64,000 nucleotides of DNA from Fibrobacter sp. UBA4297 (GTDB taxonomy: Bacteria; Fibrobacterota; Fibrobacteria; Fibrobacterales; Fibrobacteraceae), in NCBI RefSeq assembly GCF_002394865.1, contig NZ_DGUZ01000018.1, positions 62,001 through 126,000 on the forward strand, written 5' to 3'. Within the stretch, counting starts at the first letter, position 1. Each line of letters opens with the position of its first letter. This document shows positions 42,977-53,187 of the stretch, piece after piece. The position numbers and the translations under genes were made by a program. Under the pieces are notes generated by a model that ran no database searches, was not told where the DNA came from, and saw only the letters and a list, made by a program, of their open reading frames with translations.

Positions 42977-45076
42977 ATGTTTCCATTCCGCCTCGTCAAT
43001 CCAGACCCTTCGAAACCGTTTACCATCGGGCGCAAATCGGATAACGTTTTGCAATTCGACAACCTGATGGTTTCGAGGTATCATGCGGTTCTGAATTTTA
43101 CGGACGGCAAATGGATTTTGCAAAGCTTGACCCAGAACAGCATCACGATGCTGAATGGGAAAGATGTGACGACCGCCGTTTTGAATGATGGCGACGTGAT
43201 TCTCATTGGGCCAAGGCAGTTGCGAGCAACGCTCCGTGGCGCAGATTTGACGCTTTTGATTATGGAGCGCGAAACGGAAAGCGATATGCAGACCGTAACG
43301 CTCTCGACGGAATGGAGAGATATTGAAATTCCGGGAATCGGGAAAGCGAAGTGCCGCAGGATTGCGAGCCGAGATGCGCGCAGTTCTGGAAGTGCCGAGT
43401 GCCGCGAAAATCGTGCCGAGATAAAATTCGCGAAAGCGATTGTGGACGAGGGCGGCAAGCGCACACGCACGATTACAGTTGCAAGTGGTGACGCCTGTCG
43501 TTTTGAATCCGCCGTGGTCGGTTTCCGCAATAACGATTTGCTGATTGAAGCGCAAAATTCGGGCTTTGATGTTTTCGCGCAAAACGTGAACGTATTTGCA
43601 GGCAAAAAACAGCTACTGAAAGGGATTGATTTCGAACTCCCCGCAGGCGAGATTCTCGCAATTATCGGGCGTTCCGGGCAAGGAAAGTCTTCGCTTTTGA
43701 AGTTGATTCAAGGCATCAACCGTTGCGACAAGCAAAGCATTGTGCGCATTGGCGGTGTCGATTACCGCAAAAACGAGATTCGCAGGCGCATTGCAATATT
43801 GCCACAAGACCCGCCGCTCCGCCCGGAGCTGACCGTCGAGGAAACTATTCTCGACGGTGCGCGTTCGTCGATGGACGTGCGGAACTTCAAGCAAGATGCA
43901 CTTGCGCGACTCGAAAAGTTCTGCGAACTTTTCGGGCTGAGCGGACGCAAGCATAACCTCGTGAAGACGCTCAGCGGCGGCGAAATGCGCCGCGTCGCGC
44001 TCGCACGCGAGCTCATGGGCAATCCGGGACTCGTGATTCTCGACGAACCGCTCTCGGGTCTTGACCCGTACAATTCGAGAATCCTTTGTACGCACCTCAA
44101 ACAGCTAGCGTTCCTCGGCCATACGATCATCCTCACAACTCACAGCTACGAGGCCTTACAAATTGCAAATAAAGTTCTCGTACTGCACCAGGGCGAAGAA
44201 GCGTTCTTCGGGACCGTTCAGGCGGCCTACACGCACTTCAACACGAACGACCCGCAAACGCTCCTTACAAGCATCACGCAAAGTAAGGCCGCAGAATTTC
44301 ACGAGAGCTACAAGCACGAGCAAAAAGTGTGCGATAGCAAGTATTACTTTGAACGCACCAAGCTCCCCCGCAATTTCGCCTACACCGTATGCCTCACCGC
44401 GAAGCAGTGGTTCCGCGACAAGGGCCGCATTGCCGCACTTTTTGTGCAGCCCGCGATTATCGGTTTTTTGCTTTCGCAAATATTCTCCGACCAAAGTTCT
44501 CTATGGACCGTTGCCTTTGCAATTATCCTTTGTGCAAACTGGTTTGCGCTCTCACTTTCTATCCGTGAAATAGTGCAAGAGAAAGACATTCTCCGCGACA
44601 AGTTCCGCCGAGGCGTATCCGCACTCTCGACGCTGACTGCAAAATGCACGCTCCCCATCATTTTCACGATGATGCAGACCGCCATTGTATATGCGTTTAT
44701 CAGTAGTCGCATTAGCCCCACCCCCCACCTAGCGCTTATCGCCTGCGTTTTCGCCTGCATCGCCGTCCCCGCAACCACCGTCGGGCTTTTCACGAGTACG
44801 CTCGCCAAGAACACGAGCCAGGCAAATGCCTTCTTGCCGCTCCTCATCATCCCGCAAGTCGCCCTCGCAGGCGCCCTCGTACCGCTTGACCAAATGCAGC
44901 CCATTGGCCGCGCGCTTTCGAGCGTCATCTGGTCGCGCTACAACCAAGCTTCGCTCCTCAACATTTTGCTAGAACGAAAAGACGACATTTTCAACGCAGT
45001 TTTCGCCATCGCCATCGCGCTTAGTTTCTATATTGTAACAGCAATTTTACTACACAAATTAAAGAAGCCAAGATGA
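42977..45076 (+). CDS. FHA-domain ABC transporter (ABCG-type, Rv1747-like)
   Basis: The product of 699 residues has an N-terminal FHA domain (FTIGRKSDNVLQFDNLMVSRYHAVLNF, about 14-45) that binds phosphothreonine. A linker leads to an ABC domain (Walker A GRSGQGKSS near 231, signature LSGGEMRRV near 332, LVILDEPLSGLDP near 355). A C-terminal ABC-2 bundle of six helices spans about 490-695. It combines an ATPase and exporter half in one chain. The kinase gene overlaps its stop by four bases (ATGA). In Mycobacterium the FHA-ABC protein Rv1747 is controlled by PknF; the same arrangement is visible here. Confidence 0.93.
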   Translation: MFPFRLVNPDPSKPFTIGRKSDNVLQFDNLMVSRYHAVLNFTDGKWILQSLTQNSITMLNGKDVTTAVLNDGDVILIGPRQLRATLRGADLTLLIMERETESDMQTVTLSTEWRDIEIPGIGKAKCRRIASRDARSSGSAECRENRAEIKFAKAIVDEGGKRTRTITVASGDACRFESAVVGFRNNDLLIEAQNSGFDVFAQNVNVFAGKKQLLKGIDFELPAGEILAIIGRSGQGKSSLLKLIQGINRCDKQSIVRIGGVDYRKNEIRRRIAILPQDPPLRPELTVEETILDGARSSMDVRNFKQDALARLEKFCELFGLSGRKHNLVKTLSGGEMRRVALARELMGNPGLVILDEPLSGLDPYNSRILCTHLKQLAFLGHTIILTTHSYEALQIANKVLVLHQGEEAFFGTVQAAYTHFNTNDPQTLLTSITQSKAAEFHESYKHEQKVCDSKYYFERTKLPRNFAYTVCLTAKQWFRDKGRIAALFVQPAIIGFLLSQIFSDQSSLWTVAFAIILCANWFALSLSIREIVQEKDILRDKFRRGVSALSTLTAKCTLPIIFTMMQTAIVYAFISSRISPTPHLALIACVFACIAVPATTVGLFTSTLAKNTSQANAFLPLLIIPQVALAGALVPLDQMQPIGRALSSVIWSRYNQASLLNILLERKDDIFNAVFAIAIALSFYIVTAILLHKLKKPR

Positions 45077-46578
45077 TACGTCCAGAACAACCGCTAAATT
45101 TTCCGTACCCCTTTAACGAAAACTACGAACTATTGGGAACGCTCGGCAAAGGTGGAATGGGCTATGTCTACAAGGCTCTCGATAAAAGGCTAAACCGCGA
45201 AGTAGCCTTCAAGATTCTCGACTCGACCTCCGATGTCGAAGCTATCAAGCGTTTCTATCTCGAAGCGCAGGCCATGAAGGAACTCGACCACCAGAACATT
45301 GTTCACGTGTTCGACTTTGGACAGCAAGGGAACCAGCTTTTTATCTCGATGACTTACGTGCAAGGTATTTCACTTGCCGAAATTTTGCAGAACAAGAGCA
45401 AGCTTTCGTTCGAGGCGATTGAAGTCATCATCAAGCAAATTGCACGCGGTCTCCTTTACGCGCACAGCAAGGGCATCGTCCACCGCGACGTAAAGCCATC
45501 GAACATCATGCTCACGCGCGATAACCGCGTCTACATCATGGACTTTGGCATTTCGTACATCCAGGAGATGGAAAAGGAACGCCTCACCCGCACCGGCATG
45601 ACGATGGGTACGCCCGAATACATGTCGCCCGAACAGTGCCACGGTGACGAGGTTACGCTCCAGTCCGACATTTACAGCATGGGCGTAATCCTTTACGAAA
45701 TGACTTGCGGACGTTTGCCGTTCGAAGGCAGCCGCCCTGTGGAAATTGCGCTCAAGCACGTTCAGGAACCGCCTCCGGCTCCGGAACTTTTCCGCGAAGA
45801 TATCCCGGATGGACTTTCGGCGCTCATCCTCAAGTGCTTAAAGAAAAAGCTGAACGAACGCTTCCACGACATGCAGGAATTCTTGGACGAATGCGACCAG
45901 GTGTTCCCGCAGCACGACACGCCTTACCAGAATTCTTCCGTCGGACGCAAGACCGGCAGCCACCGCAGCGTGCCTTCCATTGCAGAAGCAGCCAAGCGGT
46001 TCAGCAGTAACCTTTCTCCGCACAAGCTCATGTTAGTGGCATTCTCGGTACTGTTCCCGCTCATCGTGATTTTGCTCATGCTCCTCATGTTCACGCACAA
46101 GCCGCAGAATATGTTGCACGAAATCGAATGGAACGAGGTCATCGCCAACTACGAAACCAGAGCCATTGAGCCCGAGATGTCGAAGGGCTATCCGATTGCA
46201 AACTTGACCGACGGCGACCTTACCACGGCATGGCTCAACAAGATGCCACTCAAGCCACTGAACCCAGTGCTCGCCATGTACTTCGACCAGAACACGCTCA
46301 TCACGAATATCGGCATTGCCGTTGGCTATCAGAAGTCTGTAGATGACGCATTTGGCGACCGTTTCCGCATTTTCAAGAAGCCGCGCACACTAACAATCGA
46401 AACAAAAGACGGGTTCAAACAACGTATCAAGCTTGAAAACATCAAAGGAATGCAGTACCCGAACATTCAAGCGGTTGAAACGACAGAACTCCGGTTCTAC
46501 CTCGAAGATGTGTACGAAGCCGACAACGACGACTATGCCATTTCCGAGATTCGCCTGCTCGGAATGGAAGTGAAATAG
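45073..46578 (+). CDS. Ser/Thr protein kinase with membrane anchor and discoidin-like domain
   Basis: The product of 501 residues has a Hanks-type kinase domain (about 18-285): LGKGGMGYVYKAL, the ATP-contacting Lys47 in VAFKIL, HRDVKPSNIML (catalytic Asp139), DFGISYIQEM and the MGTPEYMSPEQCHG segment. A membrane helix spans about 318-342. The external part, from about 345, has YPIANLTDGDLTTAWLNKM, a discoidin/NPCBM-like pattern that often binds sugars. It may phosphorylate the coupled FHA-ABC transporter. GGAG is not seen; coupling with the upstream gene would supply translation. Confidence 0.95.
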   Translation: MIRPEQPLNFPYPFNENYELLGTLGKGGMGYVYKALDKRLNREVAFKILDSTSDVEAIKRFYLEAQAMKELDHQNIVHVFDFGQQGNQLFISMTYVQGISLAEILQNKSKLSFEAIEVIIKQIARGLLYAHSKGIVHRDVKPSNIMLTRDNRVYIMDFGISYIQEMEKERLTRTGMTMGTPEYMSPEQCHGDEVTLQSDIYSMGVILYEMTCGRLPFEGSRPVEIALKHVQEPPPAPELFREDIPDGLSALILKCLKKKLNERFHDMQEFLDECDQVFPQHDTPYQNSSVGRKTGSHRSVPSIAEAAKRFSSNLSPHKLMLVAFSVLFPLIVILLMLLMFTHKPQNMLHEIEWNEVIANYETRAIEPEMSKGYPIANLTDGDLTTAWLNKMPLKPLNPVLAMYFDQNTLITNIGIAVGYQKSVDDAFGDRFRIFKKPRTLTIETKDGFKQRIKLENIKGMQYPNIQAVETTELRFYLEDVYEADNDDYAISEIRLLGMEVK

Positions 46579-46628
46579 AGACGAGAGAACGGCTCAGTGA
46601 GCCTACAGACGAAAGACGAGAGGGGATA

Positions 46629-47045
46629 ATGCAAAAAAAGGTTGTGCAAAGAAAATGCAACCGCGCTAAAGGAAATTTTATCGAGACGCAAGCCGCGGCA
46701 TTCTTGATACGCGAGGGTTATGAAGTTGTCGCCCGCAATTACGCTTACCACGGCGGAGAACTAGACATTGTCGCCCGCGATAACGAGACACTCGTATTTG
46801 TCGAAGTCAAGTCCGTCTGGAACAATCAGGAAGGGAACCCCGCCGCCCGCGTGAACGCTCTCAAGCAAAAGAAAATTTGGCAGACCGCATGCCACTTTTT
46901 GGCAACGCAAAAAGCAATCGCTCCCAAAGGCTTCGACACGCCGTGCCGTTTCGACGTTTTGAGCACCCGAGCCTACCAGGAACCGCTCCAGTTTGTGCAC
47001 TTCAAAAACGCCTTCGAAAGCCACGAAGTCATCCCAATGGTTTAG
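46629..47045 (+). CDS. YraN-family (UPF0102) endonuclease-like protein
   Basis: The product of 138 residues has the UPF0102 pattern: KGNFIETQAAAFLIREGYEVVARNYAYHGGELDIVARDNETLVFVEVKSVWN. The GELDIVA...VFVEVK block holds the acidic and Lys residues of the PD-(D/E)XK nuclease fold. Its function is unproven; some members act on Holliday junctions or other DNA. The ATG at 46629 follows GAGGGG. Before it lies a run of GACGAGA-type repeats (46580-46625). Confidence 0.88.
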   Translation: MQKKVVQRKCNRAKGNFIETQAAAFLIREGYEVVARNYAYHGGELDIVARDNETLVFVEVKSVWNNQEGNPAARVNALKQKKIWQTACHFLATQKAIAPKGFDTPCRFDVLSTRAYQEPLQFVHFKNAFESHEVIPMV

Positions 47046-47221
47046 TGAAGACGGTACAACAAATAAAGTAATTCACAAATCAAATGCGTTCACTTTTGTA
47101 AAAACAAATAAACAAATCAAGCACTTTCAGGATTATTCCTAATTGTACAACATTTCACTACTTTTCACCCACCCTAATTTTCTAAAATTAGAGTGTTAAA
47201 CATTTTATCCCCGAGTTTTTT

Positions 47222-50200
47222 ATGCGCCATTCGTTTGTAAAAAAAGAAAATTTGCTCACCCGCCTAACAGTCGCCTTCGGACTGTTCTTCCTGTTTTCCT
47301 GTGCAGGCAACACTCCCGATGTGAACACGATTCCATCCGCTGAAGTTTCTGGCACCACTGAAGAAACCTCTTACGACGAAGAATCCTCAGAGCTAGATTA
47401 CACGTCCGAAGAAACAGTCGCGCCCAAAGCTACAGGTGGCACCATCGAAACCAGTGGCTACACGTTCACCGCACCCGATGACGGATGGACAATCATCGGA
47501 GGCGAGGACAACGCCCCCTATGAATTTTACAATCCCAAAACCGGCCGCCGCGCGGTACTTGTAGAAGTAACGCTCCCCGAAGGCGAACCGCAAAGACTCA
47601 TGGATCGCGCCCAAATTGAAATGCAGTCATTTGAATCAAGCGGCAAAAAAGCGACTCTCGCAGAAACCTATCCCGAAGAAGCTTTCGGCACGACCGGCGC
47701 ATTCTTTGATGTGGCTGGCAAGCGCTACGATACTCCATACGAAGCCGTCGGCATGGTCACCAGCGCCGGGAACCACATTTTCACGCTCACACTTGCAGCC
47801 ACAGATACGCTGCTCCCTGCAGGCGCCCTCAAGCAGGAATGGAAAGACTTTTTTGCAACGTTCAAATTAAAGGAAGTTGTCAAGGAATCCGTAGCGGAAC
47901 TTTCCGAAGAACGAGTCATGCAGCACTCCAGTACAGATCTCGGCTACTCTTGGAGTACAAGCGATACACTTTGGCACAACTGGACTGGCGTCGCCAAGCA
48001 AAACGAAGACCCGGATTTGGTACTCAGCAACAAGAAAGAAGATATTTCGCTCTTCGTATATGGCGCAATCGTCCCCAGCGAAGAAGTCGGTCAGCAGGAC
48101 ATGTTCAAGGTCCTTCTCAGCCGCCTTGGCATCTCGCTTAACGAGCCCAACATTGAGGTACAGCGCGTCAAAATCGGCAATCGCTATGCACAGGAATTCA
48201 CACTGACTCGCGTTGTCAACAAGTTTGACTTCTATTATAAAGGCAGATTTTTCTACGACAACGGCCGAGGCATTCTCATTGCGAGCTGGACGCAAGGCAT
48301 CAACAAAAAGAAATATGCAAGTGTCATGAAAAACGCAATCGAAGGCCTCAAGGTTGGAGACATGCCCAAAATGGCAAGCGACGAAGAAGCCCGTAAAAAG
48401 CAGAACAAGTTCAACGCCGCCGTTATGAGCCAGGTCGGTATTCTACGCTTGCTCGAAGACCAGCCGTTTGTTGCCCTCAGCTACTTTGAACGCGCCAACA
48501 AGATGGACCCAGAAGAACCGCTTTATCTCATCAACTGCGGTTTCGTTTACCAGATGAAGGAACTTTACGGCCCCGGCATCAGCTATTTCACAAGCCAGAT
48601 GGATCTCGTGCGTAAAAACGGCAAGCTGCTCTCGATTCTTGGCGAAATGTACGAAGCCCTCTTCGACTACGGCCATGCCCGTGAATGTGCCGAAGGCGCC
48701 CTCCGTTACACGCCCAACAATCCTGAATACGTCATCAACTTGAGCGATGCGCTCTGGGGCTTGGGACAACGCCACCAGTCCCTCATTGTGGTGCAGCGTC
48801 TCTACGACACACAGCCGAGCTCCCGCCTGGGCGTTTACCTCGCCAAGACTTACATGGGTCTTGACCAGTACGCCGAAGCCGTCGATATCTTGTACGCTAT
48901 CCGTGGCCGCTTTGGCATGAGCAAGGAACTTGGCGAAACCCTCATGGATGCCCTCATGTTCCTCGGTCGTTACGAAGAAGCCCGCGCCATCAGCGAAGAA
49001 ACGCTCGCCAAGGCAAAGAATGATTATAAAGTCTGGACCATGCACGGCAAGATTTTGTTCTACAGCCGCAACTATCGCGATGCAGAAAAGGCTCTCACCA
49101 AGGCACTCGCCCTCCGCCCCGATAACGAAGACGCCAAGAGTTTCCTCTCTGCCACCAAGGCATACCTCGGCAAGGCCGACAACCGCACGCTCCAAAAGCC
49201 GATTACCCCGGTAGAAGAACGCACTGCAGACTTGAAGACGCTCCTCCACCCGCAGGCAAAGCAGACCGCCATAGAAGGCGACTTCCCAGCCGTGATTCAT
49301 TATCAAAAGGAATCCCTCAAAGCCGAAAAGAGCGCCAACTGGGTCCGCAGCGAAGAAATGCTCCTCGAAGTTTTAGACCAGCGCGGTGCCGCCATTTATC
49401 GCGAATTTACGTTCGACTTCTTGCCGGGCTACGACCGCATTTTCTTGAACGCCCTCGAAGTCTACGACAGCAACTGGAAACTCAAGCAAAAGGCGACGCT
49501 CAACGGAGCCTACATTACATACGCTACAGAAATTGGCGGTGGTAACGAAAGCCAAACGGCCCACTTCCCGCTTTCGGAACTTGCACCGGGTGACTTTATC
49601 TACATGCAATTCAGCCGCACGAATCTTGAAAACAAGGGCATGATTCCGTACACAAATTACGAAAGCAGCCGCGATGTGCCGGTCGGAGAATCCGTGTTCC
49701 GCATTTATGCCGATACGACACGTTTTGTCACCGAAGAATACGGTCCGCTTGAAAAGTCCCCAATCAAGGGCGGCATCGAATGGAAGATTGAAAACCCGGT
49801 CATTGTCCGCAAGGAACTTTACATGCCGGTGTACCGCGACTTCGGTGCAGGCCTTATGCTCACTGGCAAGCAGGAATGGCGCGATGTCGGCGACGATTAC
49901 CAGAACCTCATCAGCCACCAGTTCAAGAAAGCTGTCAAGGTTCGCGAACAGGCTTTTGAAGTGCGCGGCAACAAGATTGGCGACGAAGCTGTCAAGGCAA
50001 TTATCAACTTTGTCCGTCAGGACATCCGTTACCGCGACGTGCGATTCGGCGGTCACAGCCTGATTCCGCAAACAGCAGAAGTGACACTCAAGGAACACCG
50101 CGGTGACTGCAAGGACATGGCGCTTTTGCTCAAGGACATGCTCGAAGCAATTGGCGTGAAGAGCTACCTTACCGCCATCCACCTCACAGAAGAAGGATTC

Positions 50201-51031
50201 TCGCACTTGCCGACCATCCAGCAGTTCAACCACATGATCCTCTACATCCCGAAGCAAGGGAAGATTAGCGAACGCTGGGTCGATGCAACCGACAAGACAG
50301 GCAATGACCGCCCGGTACCGCTCGACATGGAAGGTAAGGTCGCTCTCGTGATTGACGGAGACCAGAGCCACGTGGTCACAACTCCGATTCTCGAAGACAA
50401 TCAGGAACACCAGATTGCTATTCAGCACGACTTGTTCATCGGCGCTAACGGCGAATGCGAATTCCGCGATTCCGTGCAGCTCCAAGGCAAGTTCGCCAGC
50501 GCCATCCGCAACAAGTTCTTTGGCCGCGACGTCAAGGATCAGGAAAAGCTTTTGGAACAATTCCTTGCATCCGGCGTTCCTGACGTAAGTATTGGCAACA
50601 TCCGCATCGAAAACCTCGACCAGTTCAACAAGCCGCTCATCATCGTGAACACTTACCTTTCCAAAGGCTACTTTGGTCAGGGCGGTTCTGAACTCAAGGG
50701 ACGCTTCCCGAACGTTTGGGAACGTAGCCTCTTCAAGCTCCCGAAGGTTGCAAAGCGCCACCACCCCATCCGCATGCCGCACGAAACGCAGTTCAGCTTC
50801 AAGCTCAACATCAAGACGGCTAGCGGCCACACGGTATCGCTCACCGAAGCAAAACCGCTCAACCGCGCCCCGGATTACGTGAGCTTCGAAAAACAGCCGA
50901 AGTCCAAGACCTCCAGCGGCATCAAGTGGACCACGTTTGCACTCTACGCCGACCCGACCGAATACGACAAGATTCGCGAAGAATGGAACTACCTGTTGAG
51001 CGAAACCAGCCCGATGATTACGGTGAAATAA
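47222..51031 (+). CDS. large lipoprotein with TPR and transglutaminase-like domains
   Basis: The product of 1269 residues has a lipoprotein signal (LFFLFSCAGN). An N-terminal region of about 350 residues of two related beta parts (SGYTFTAPDDGWTIIGGED and TDLGYSWSTSDTLWHNW) follows. TPR repeats span about 420-650 (ALRYTPNNPEYVINLSDALW, ALTKALALRPDNEDAKSFL). A DUF3857-like part comes next, then the transglutaminase core near 960 with RGDCKDMALLLKDML (Cys), FNHMIL (His) and RWVDATDKTG (Asp). A long tail ends the chain. DUF3857-transglutaminase proteins are common in Bacteroidota and Fibrobacterota surfaces, but their substrates are unknown. Confidence 0.85.
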   Translation: MRHSFVKKENLLTRLTVAFGLFFLFSCAGNTPDVNTIPSAEVSGTTEETSYDEESSELDYTSEETVAPKATGGTIETSGYTFTAPDDGWTIIGGEDNAPYEFYNPKTGRRAVLVEVTLPEGEPQRLMDRAQIEMQSFESSGKKATLAETYPEEAFGTTGAFFDVAGKRYDTPYEAVGMVTSAGNHIFTLTLAATDTLLPAGALKQEWKDFFATFKLKEVVKESVAELSEERVMQHSSTDLGYSWSTSDTLWHNWTGVAKQNEDPDLVLSNKKEDISLFVYGAIVPSEEVGQQDMFKVLLSRLGISLNEPNIEVQRVKIGNRYAQEFTLTRVVNKFDFYYKGRFFYDNGRGILIASWTQGINKKKYASVMKNAIEGLKVGDMPKMASDEEARKKQNKFNAAVMSQVGILRLLEDQPFVALSYFERANKMDPEEPLYLINCGFVYQMKELYGPGISYFTSQMDLVRKNGKLLSILGEMYEALFDYGHARECAEGALRYTPNNPEYVINLSDALWGLGQRHQSLIVVQRLYDTQPSSRLGVYLAKTYMGLDQYAEAVDILYAIRGRFGMSKELGETLMDALMFLGRYEEARAISEETLAKAKNDYKVWTMHGKILFYSRNYRDAEKALTKALALRPDNEDAKSFLSATKAYLGKADNRTLQKPITPVEERTADLKTLLHPQAKQTAIEGDFPAVIHYQKESLKAEKSANWVRSEEMLLEVLDQRGAAIYREFTFDFLPGYDRIFLNALEVYDSNWKLKQKATLNGAYITYATEIGGGNESQTAHFPLSELAPGDFIYMQFSRTNLENKGMIPYTNYESSRDVPVGESVFRIYADTTRFVTEEYGPLEKSPIKGGIEWKIENPVIVRKELYMPVYRDFGAGLMLTGKQEWRDVGDDYQNLISHQFKKAVKVREQAFEVRGNKIGDEAVKAIINFVRQDIRYRDVRFGGHSLIPQTAEVTLKEHRGDCKDMALLLKDMLEAIGVKSYLTAIHLTEEGFSHLPTIQQFNHMILYIPKQGKISERWVDATDKTGNDRPVPLDMEGKVALVIDGDQSHVVTTPILEDNQEHQIAIQHDLFIGANGECEFRDSVQLQGKFASAIRNKFFGRDVKDQEKLLEQFLASGVPDVSIGNIRIENLDQFNKPLIIVNTYLSKGYFGQGGSELKGRFPNVWERSLFKLPKVAKRHHPIRMPHETQFSFKLNIKTASGHTVSLTEAKPLNRAPDYVSFEKQPKSKTSSGIKWTTFALYADPTEYDKIREEWNYLLSETSPMITVK

Positions 51032-51086
51032 GCGGCTTCGCCGCAGTAGGAAGTAGGAAGTAGACAGTAGGCAGTGGTTAGCTATT

Positions 51087-51761
51087 ATGAAAGCATTAAT
51101 TTTATCAGACATTCATGGTTCAGCCTTGGCAGCAAGGCAGGCGCTCACGTTTTTTGAAAAGTTCAACTGCGACAAGATTTTCTTGCTGGGCGATACGCTC
51201 TATCACGGTCCACGAAATCCGCTCCCGGCGGGCCACGGTCCCATGCAAGTTGTCGAAGCGCTTGTGCCGTACAAAGACCGCATTATCGCCGTCCGCGGGA
51301 ACTGCGACGCCGATGTCGATTTGATGATGCTCGACTTCCCTATCGAAAACGAATACAAAGTCATTGAAGACAACGGACTGCACCTGTTCATGAGTCATGG
51401 ACACATCTTTATGCCGGAATGTTTCCCGAGAGATGCGCTAAACGCCATCGAATCTACGGGAGCAGCACAATCTGCAGCACAGTCCTCATCGCAGTCCACG
51501 ATTCAATCGCAAGCCGATGCTCCGCAAAAGCCGCAAATTGACGTGTATCTGTACGGCCACACGCACATCTGGATGCTCGAAAAGAACTTCCGCGATGTGC
51601 TTCTCGTGAATCCGGGTTCCACAAGCCTCCCGAAAGGCGGGAACCCGCCGACATTCGGATTCTACGAGAGCACGCCTGCGACAGCAAACGAGCCCGCCCA
51701 TGCCAAATTCAGTATCCACACGCTAGAAGATGGCACGGAAATTGCGGCTGTGAGCATATAG
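51087..51761 (+). CDS. yfcE: metallophosphodiesterase, YfcE/MJ0936-like
   Basis: The product of 224 residues shows SDIHGSALAARQAL, LLGDTLYHGPRNP, RGNCDADVD, LFMSHGHIF and YGHTHIWM, the five calcineurin-type metal blocks of YfcE. YfcE hydrolyses phosphodiesters in the cytoplasm with manganese. An inserted low-complexity stretch (SAAQSAAQSSSQSTIQSQAD, about 128-147) is not usual in the family. The ATG at 51087 follows AGTGGTTAGC. A TAGGAAGTAGGAAGTAGACA repeat run lies before it at 51048-51070. Confidence 0.9.
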   Translation: MKALILSDIHGSALAARQALTFFEKFNCDKIFLLGDTLYHGPRNPLPAGHGPMQVVEALVPYKDRIIAVRGNCDADVDLMMLDFPIENEYKVIEDNGLHLFMSHGHIFMPECFPRDALNAIESTGAAQSAAQSSSQSTIQSQADAPQKPQIDVYLYGHTHIWMLEKNFRDVLLVNPGSTSLPKGGNPPTFGFYESTPATANEPAHAKFSIHTLEDGTEIAAVSI

Positions 51762-51803
51762 GGAACGGCGCACCACCTGCTATTTTTTTCTTACATTTGA
51801 GCC

Positions 51804-53051
51804 ATGGTTCTTAACATCATTTGGCTCGTTTTCTTTTTCGGTGCATTTATCGCATGCATCGTCCAGTGGCTTGCTTTTGGCGATACCGGCATTTTTAACA
51901 AGGCTATCCTCGGGGCCTTCGACATGTCCAAGACGGCATTCGAAATCGCCCTTGGCCTCACAGGCATTTTGAGCCTCTGGCTCGGCATCCTCAAAATCGG
52001 AGAAAAAGCTGGCGCCGTACAAATCCTCGCCAAAATCGTGCAACCGCTTTTTTCAAGACTCTTCCCAGAAATTCCAAAAGGCCACCCGGTCGTGGGCACA
52101 ATGCTTATGAACATCAGCGCGAACATGCTCGGTCTCGACAATGCAGCAACGCCGATGGGCCTCAAGGCCATGAAGCAGCTCCAGGATTTGAACCCGAACG
52201 ACGACAAGACCGTCGCGAGCGATTCGCAAATTATGTTCCTCGTCTTGAACGCAAGCGGACTTACGCTAATTCCCGTTAGCATAATGACTTACCGCGCACA
52301 GCTCGGGGCCGCAAACCCGAGCGATGTTTTCCTTCCGCTTTTGCTCTCCACATTTTTCAGCACTATTGCAGGCATTTTTGCTCTCAGCTTTTTCCAGGAA
52401 ATCAAACTCAAGGATCCTGTAACCGTCATGTGGCTCGGCGGCATCAGCGCCTGCGTTATCGCCGTGATGTTCTACTTTAGTCACCTCACCGCCGAAGCTC
52501 TCGGCACCACGAGCCTTTTCATCAGCGGTCTTGTGCTGTTTGGCGTAATTGTTGCATTCCTCGGTCTTGCCTGCTATAAGAAAGTCCAGGCATACGAAGC
52601 ATTTGTGGAAGGCGCCAAGGAAGGATTCAACACCGCCGTGATGATTATCCCGAACCTCGTTGCGATTCTCGTGGGTGTTGCCGTGTTCCGCGCAAGTGGA
52701 GCCATGGACCTCGTCATGAACGGCATTTCATCTTTGCTCGGCCTTATCGGTGTCGGCAACGACGTTGTCCCAGCCCTCCCCACCGCCCTTATGAAGCCCC
52801 TCAGCGGTAGCGGTGCACGCGGCATGATGATCGATGCCATGAAAAATCTTGGTCCAGACAGTTTTGCAGGTCGCCTCAGTTGCATGTTCCAGGGTGCAGC
52901 CGACACGACGTTCTACATCATCGCCGTGTATTTCGGTTCTGTAGGCGTCAAAAAGACTCGCCACGCCGTCACCTGCGCCCTCATCGCAGACGCCGTCGGC
53001 GTTATCGCGGCCATAATCATCGCTTACATATTCTTCCCGCCAATGCACTAA
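51804..53051 (+). CDS. fused SpmA-SpmB-type membrane protein
   Basis: The product of 415 residues is the fusion of two nucleoside-recognition/Gate domains seen as SpmA and SpmB in spore formers. The first half has FDMSKTAFEIALGLTGILSLWLGILKIGE and MNISANMLGLDNAATPMGLKAM. The second has GAKEGFNTAVMIIPNLVAILVGV and GSGARGMMIDAMKNLGPDSF. About eight to ten membrane helices are seen. Fused forms occur in non-sporulating Bacteroidota and Fibrobacterota and their role is unclear. No strong ribosome-binding site is seen; the gene stands 42 bases after the phosphodiesterase. Confidence 0.9.
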   Translation: MVLNIIWLVFFFGAFIACIVQWLAFGDTGIFNKAILGAFDMSKTAFEIALGLTGILSLWLGILKIGEKAGAVQILAKIVQPLFSRLFPEIPKGHPVVGTMLMNISANMLGLDNAATPMGLKAMKQLQDLNPNDDKTVASDSQIMFLVLNASGLTLIPVSIMTYRAQLGAANPSDVFLPLLLSTFFSTIAGIFALSFFQEIKLKDPVTVMWLGGISACVIAVMFYFSHLTAEALGTTSLFISGLVLFGVIVAFLGLACYKKVQAYEAFVEGAKEGFNTAVMIIPNLVAILVGVAVFRASGAMDLVMNGISSLLGLIGVGNDVVPALPTALMKPLSGSGARGMMIDAMKNLGPDSFAGRLSCMFQGAADTTFYIIAVYFGSVGVKKTRHAVTCALIADAVGVIAAIIIAYIFFPPMH

Positions 53052-53187
53052 GCCCCACCATTCAGACGTTCTAAAATGGAATACATATAGAGCATATAAA
53101 AAAAATATTTTTTCCCTTTTATGAAAATTTTATTTACATTTAGAGCACTAATTTGGTGTAAATCGAGTGGTTATTTAAGGGGCGAAA

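Noticed and set aside
49373..51112. Long minus-strand open frame (579 codons) opposite the transglutaminase-like gene
   Set aside because: It is a mirror of a strongly biased coding strand. The plus-strand protein has a signal peptide and recognisable catalytic motifs.
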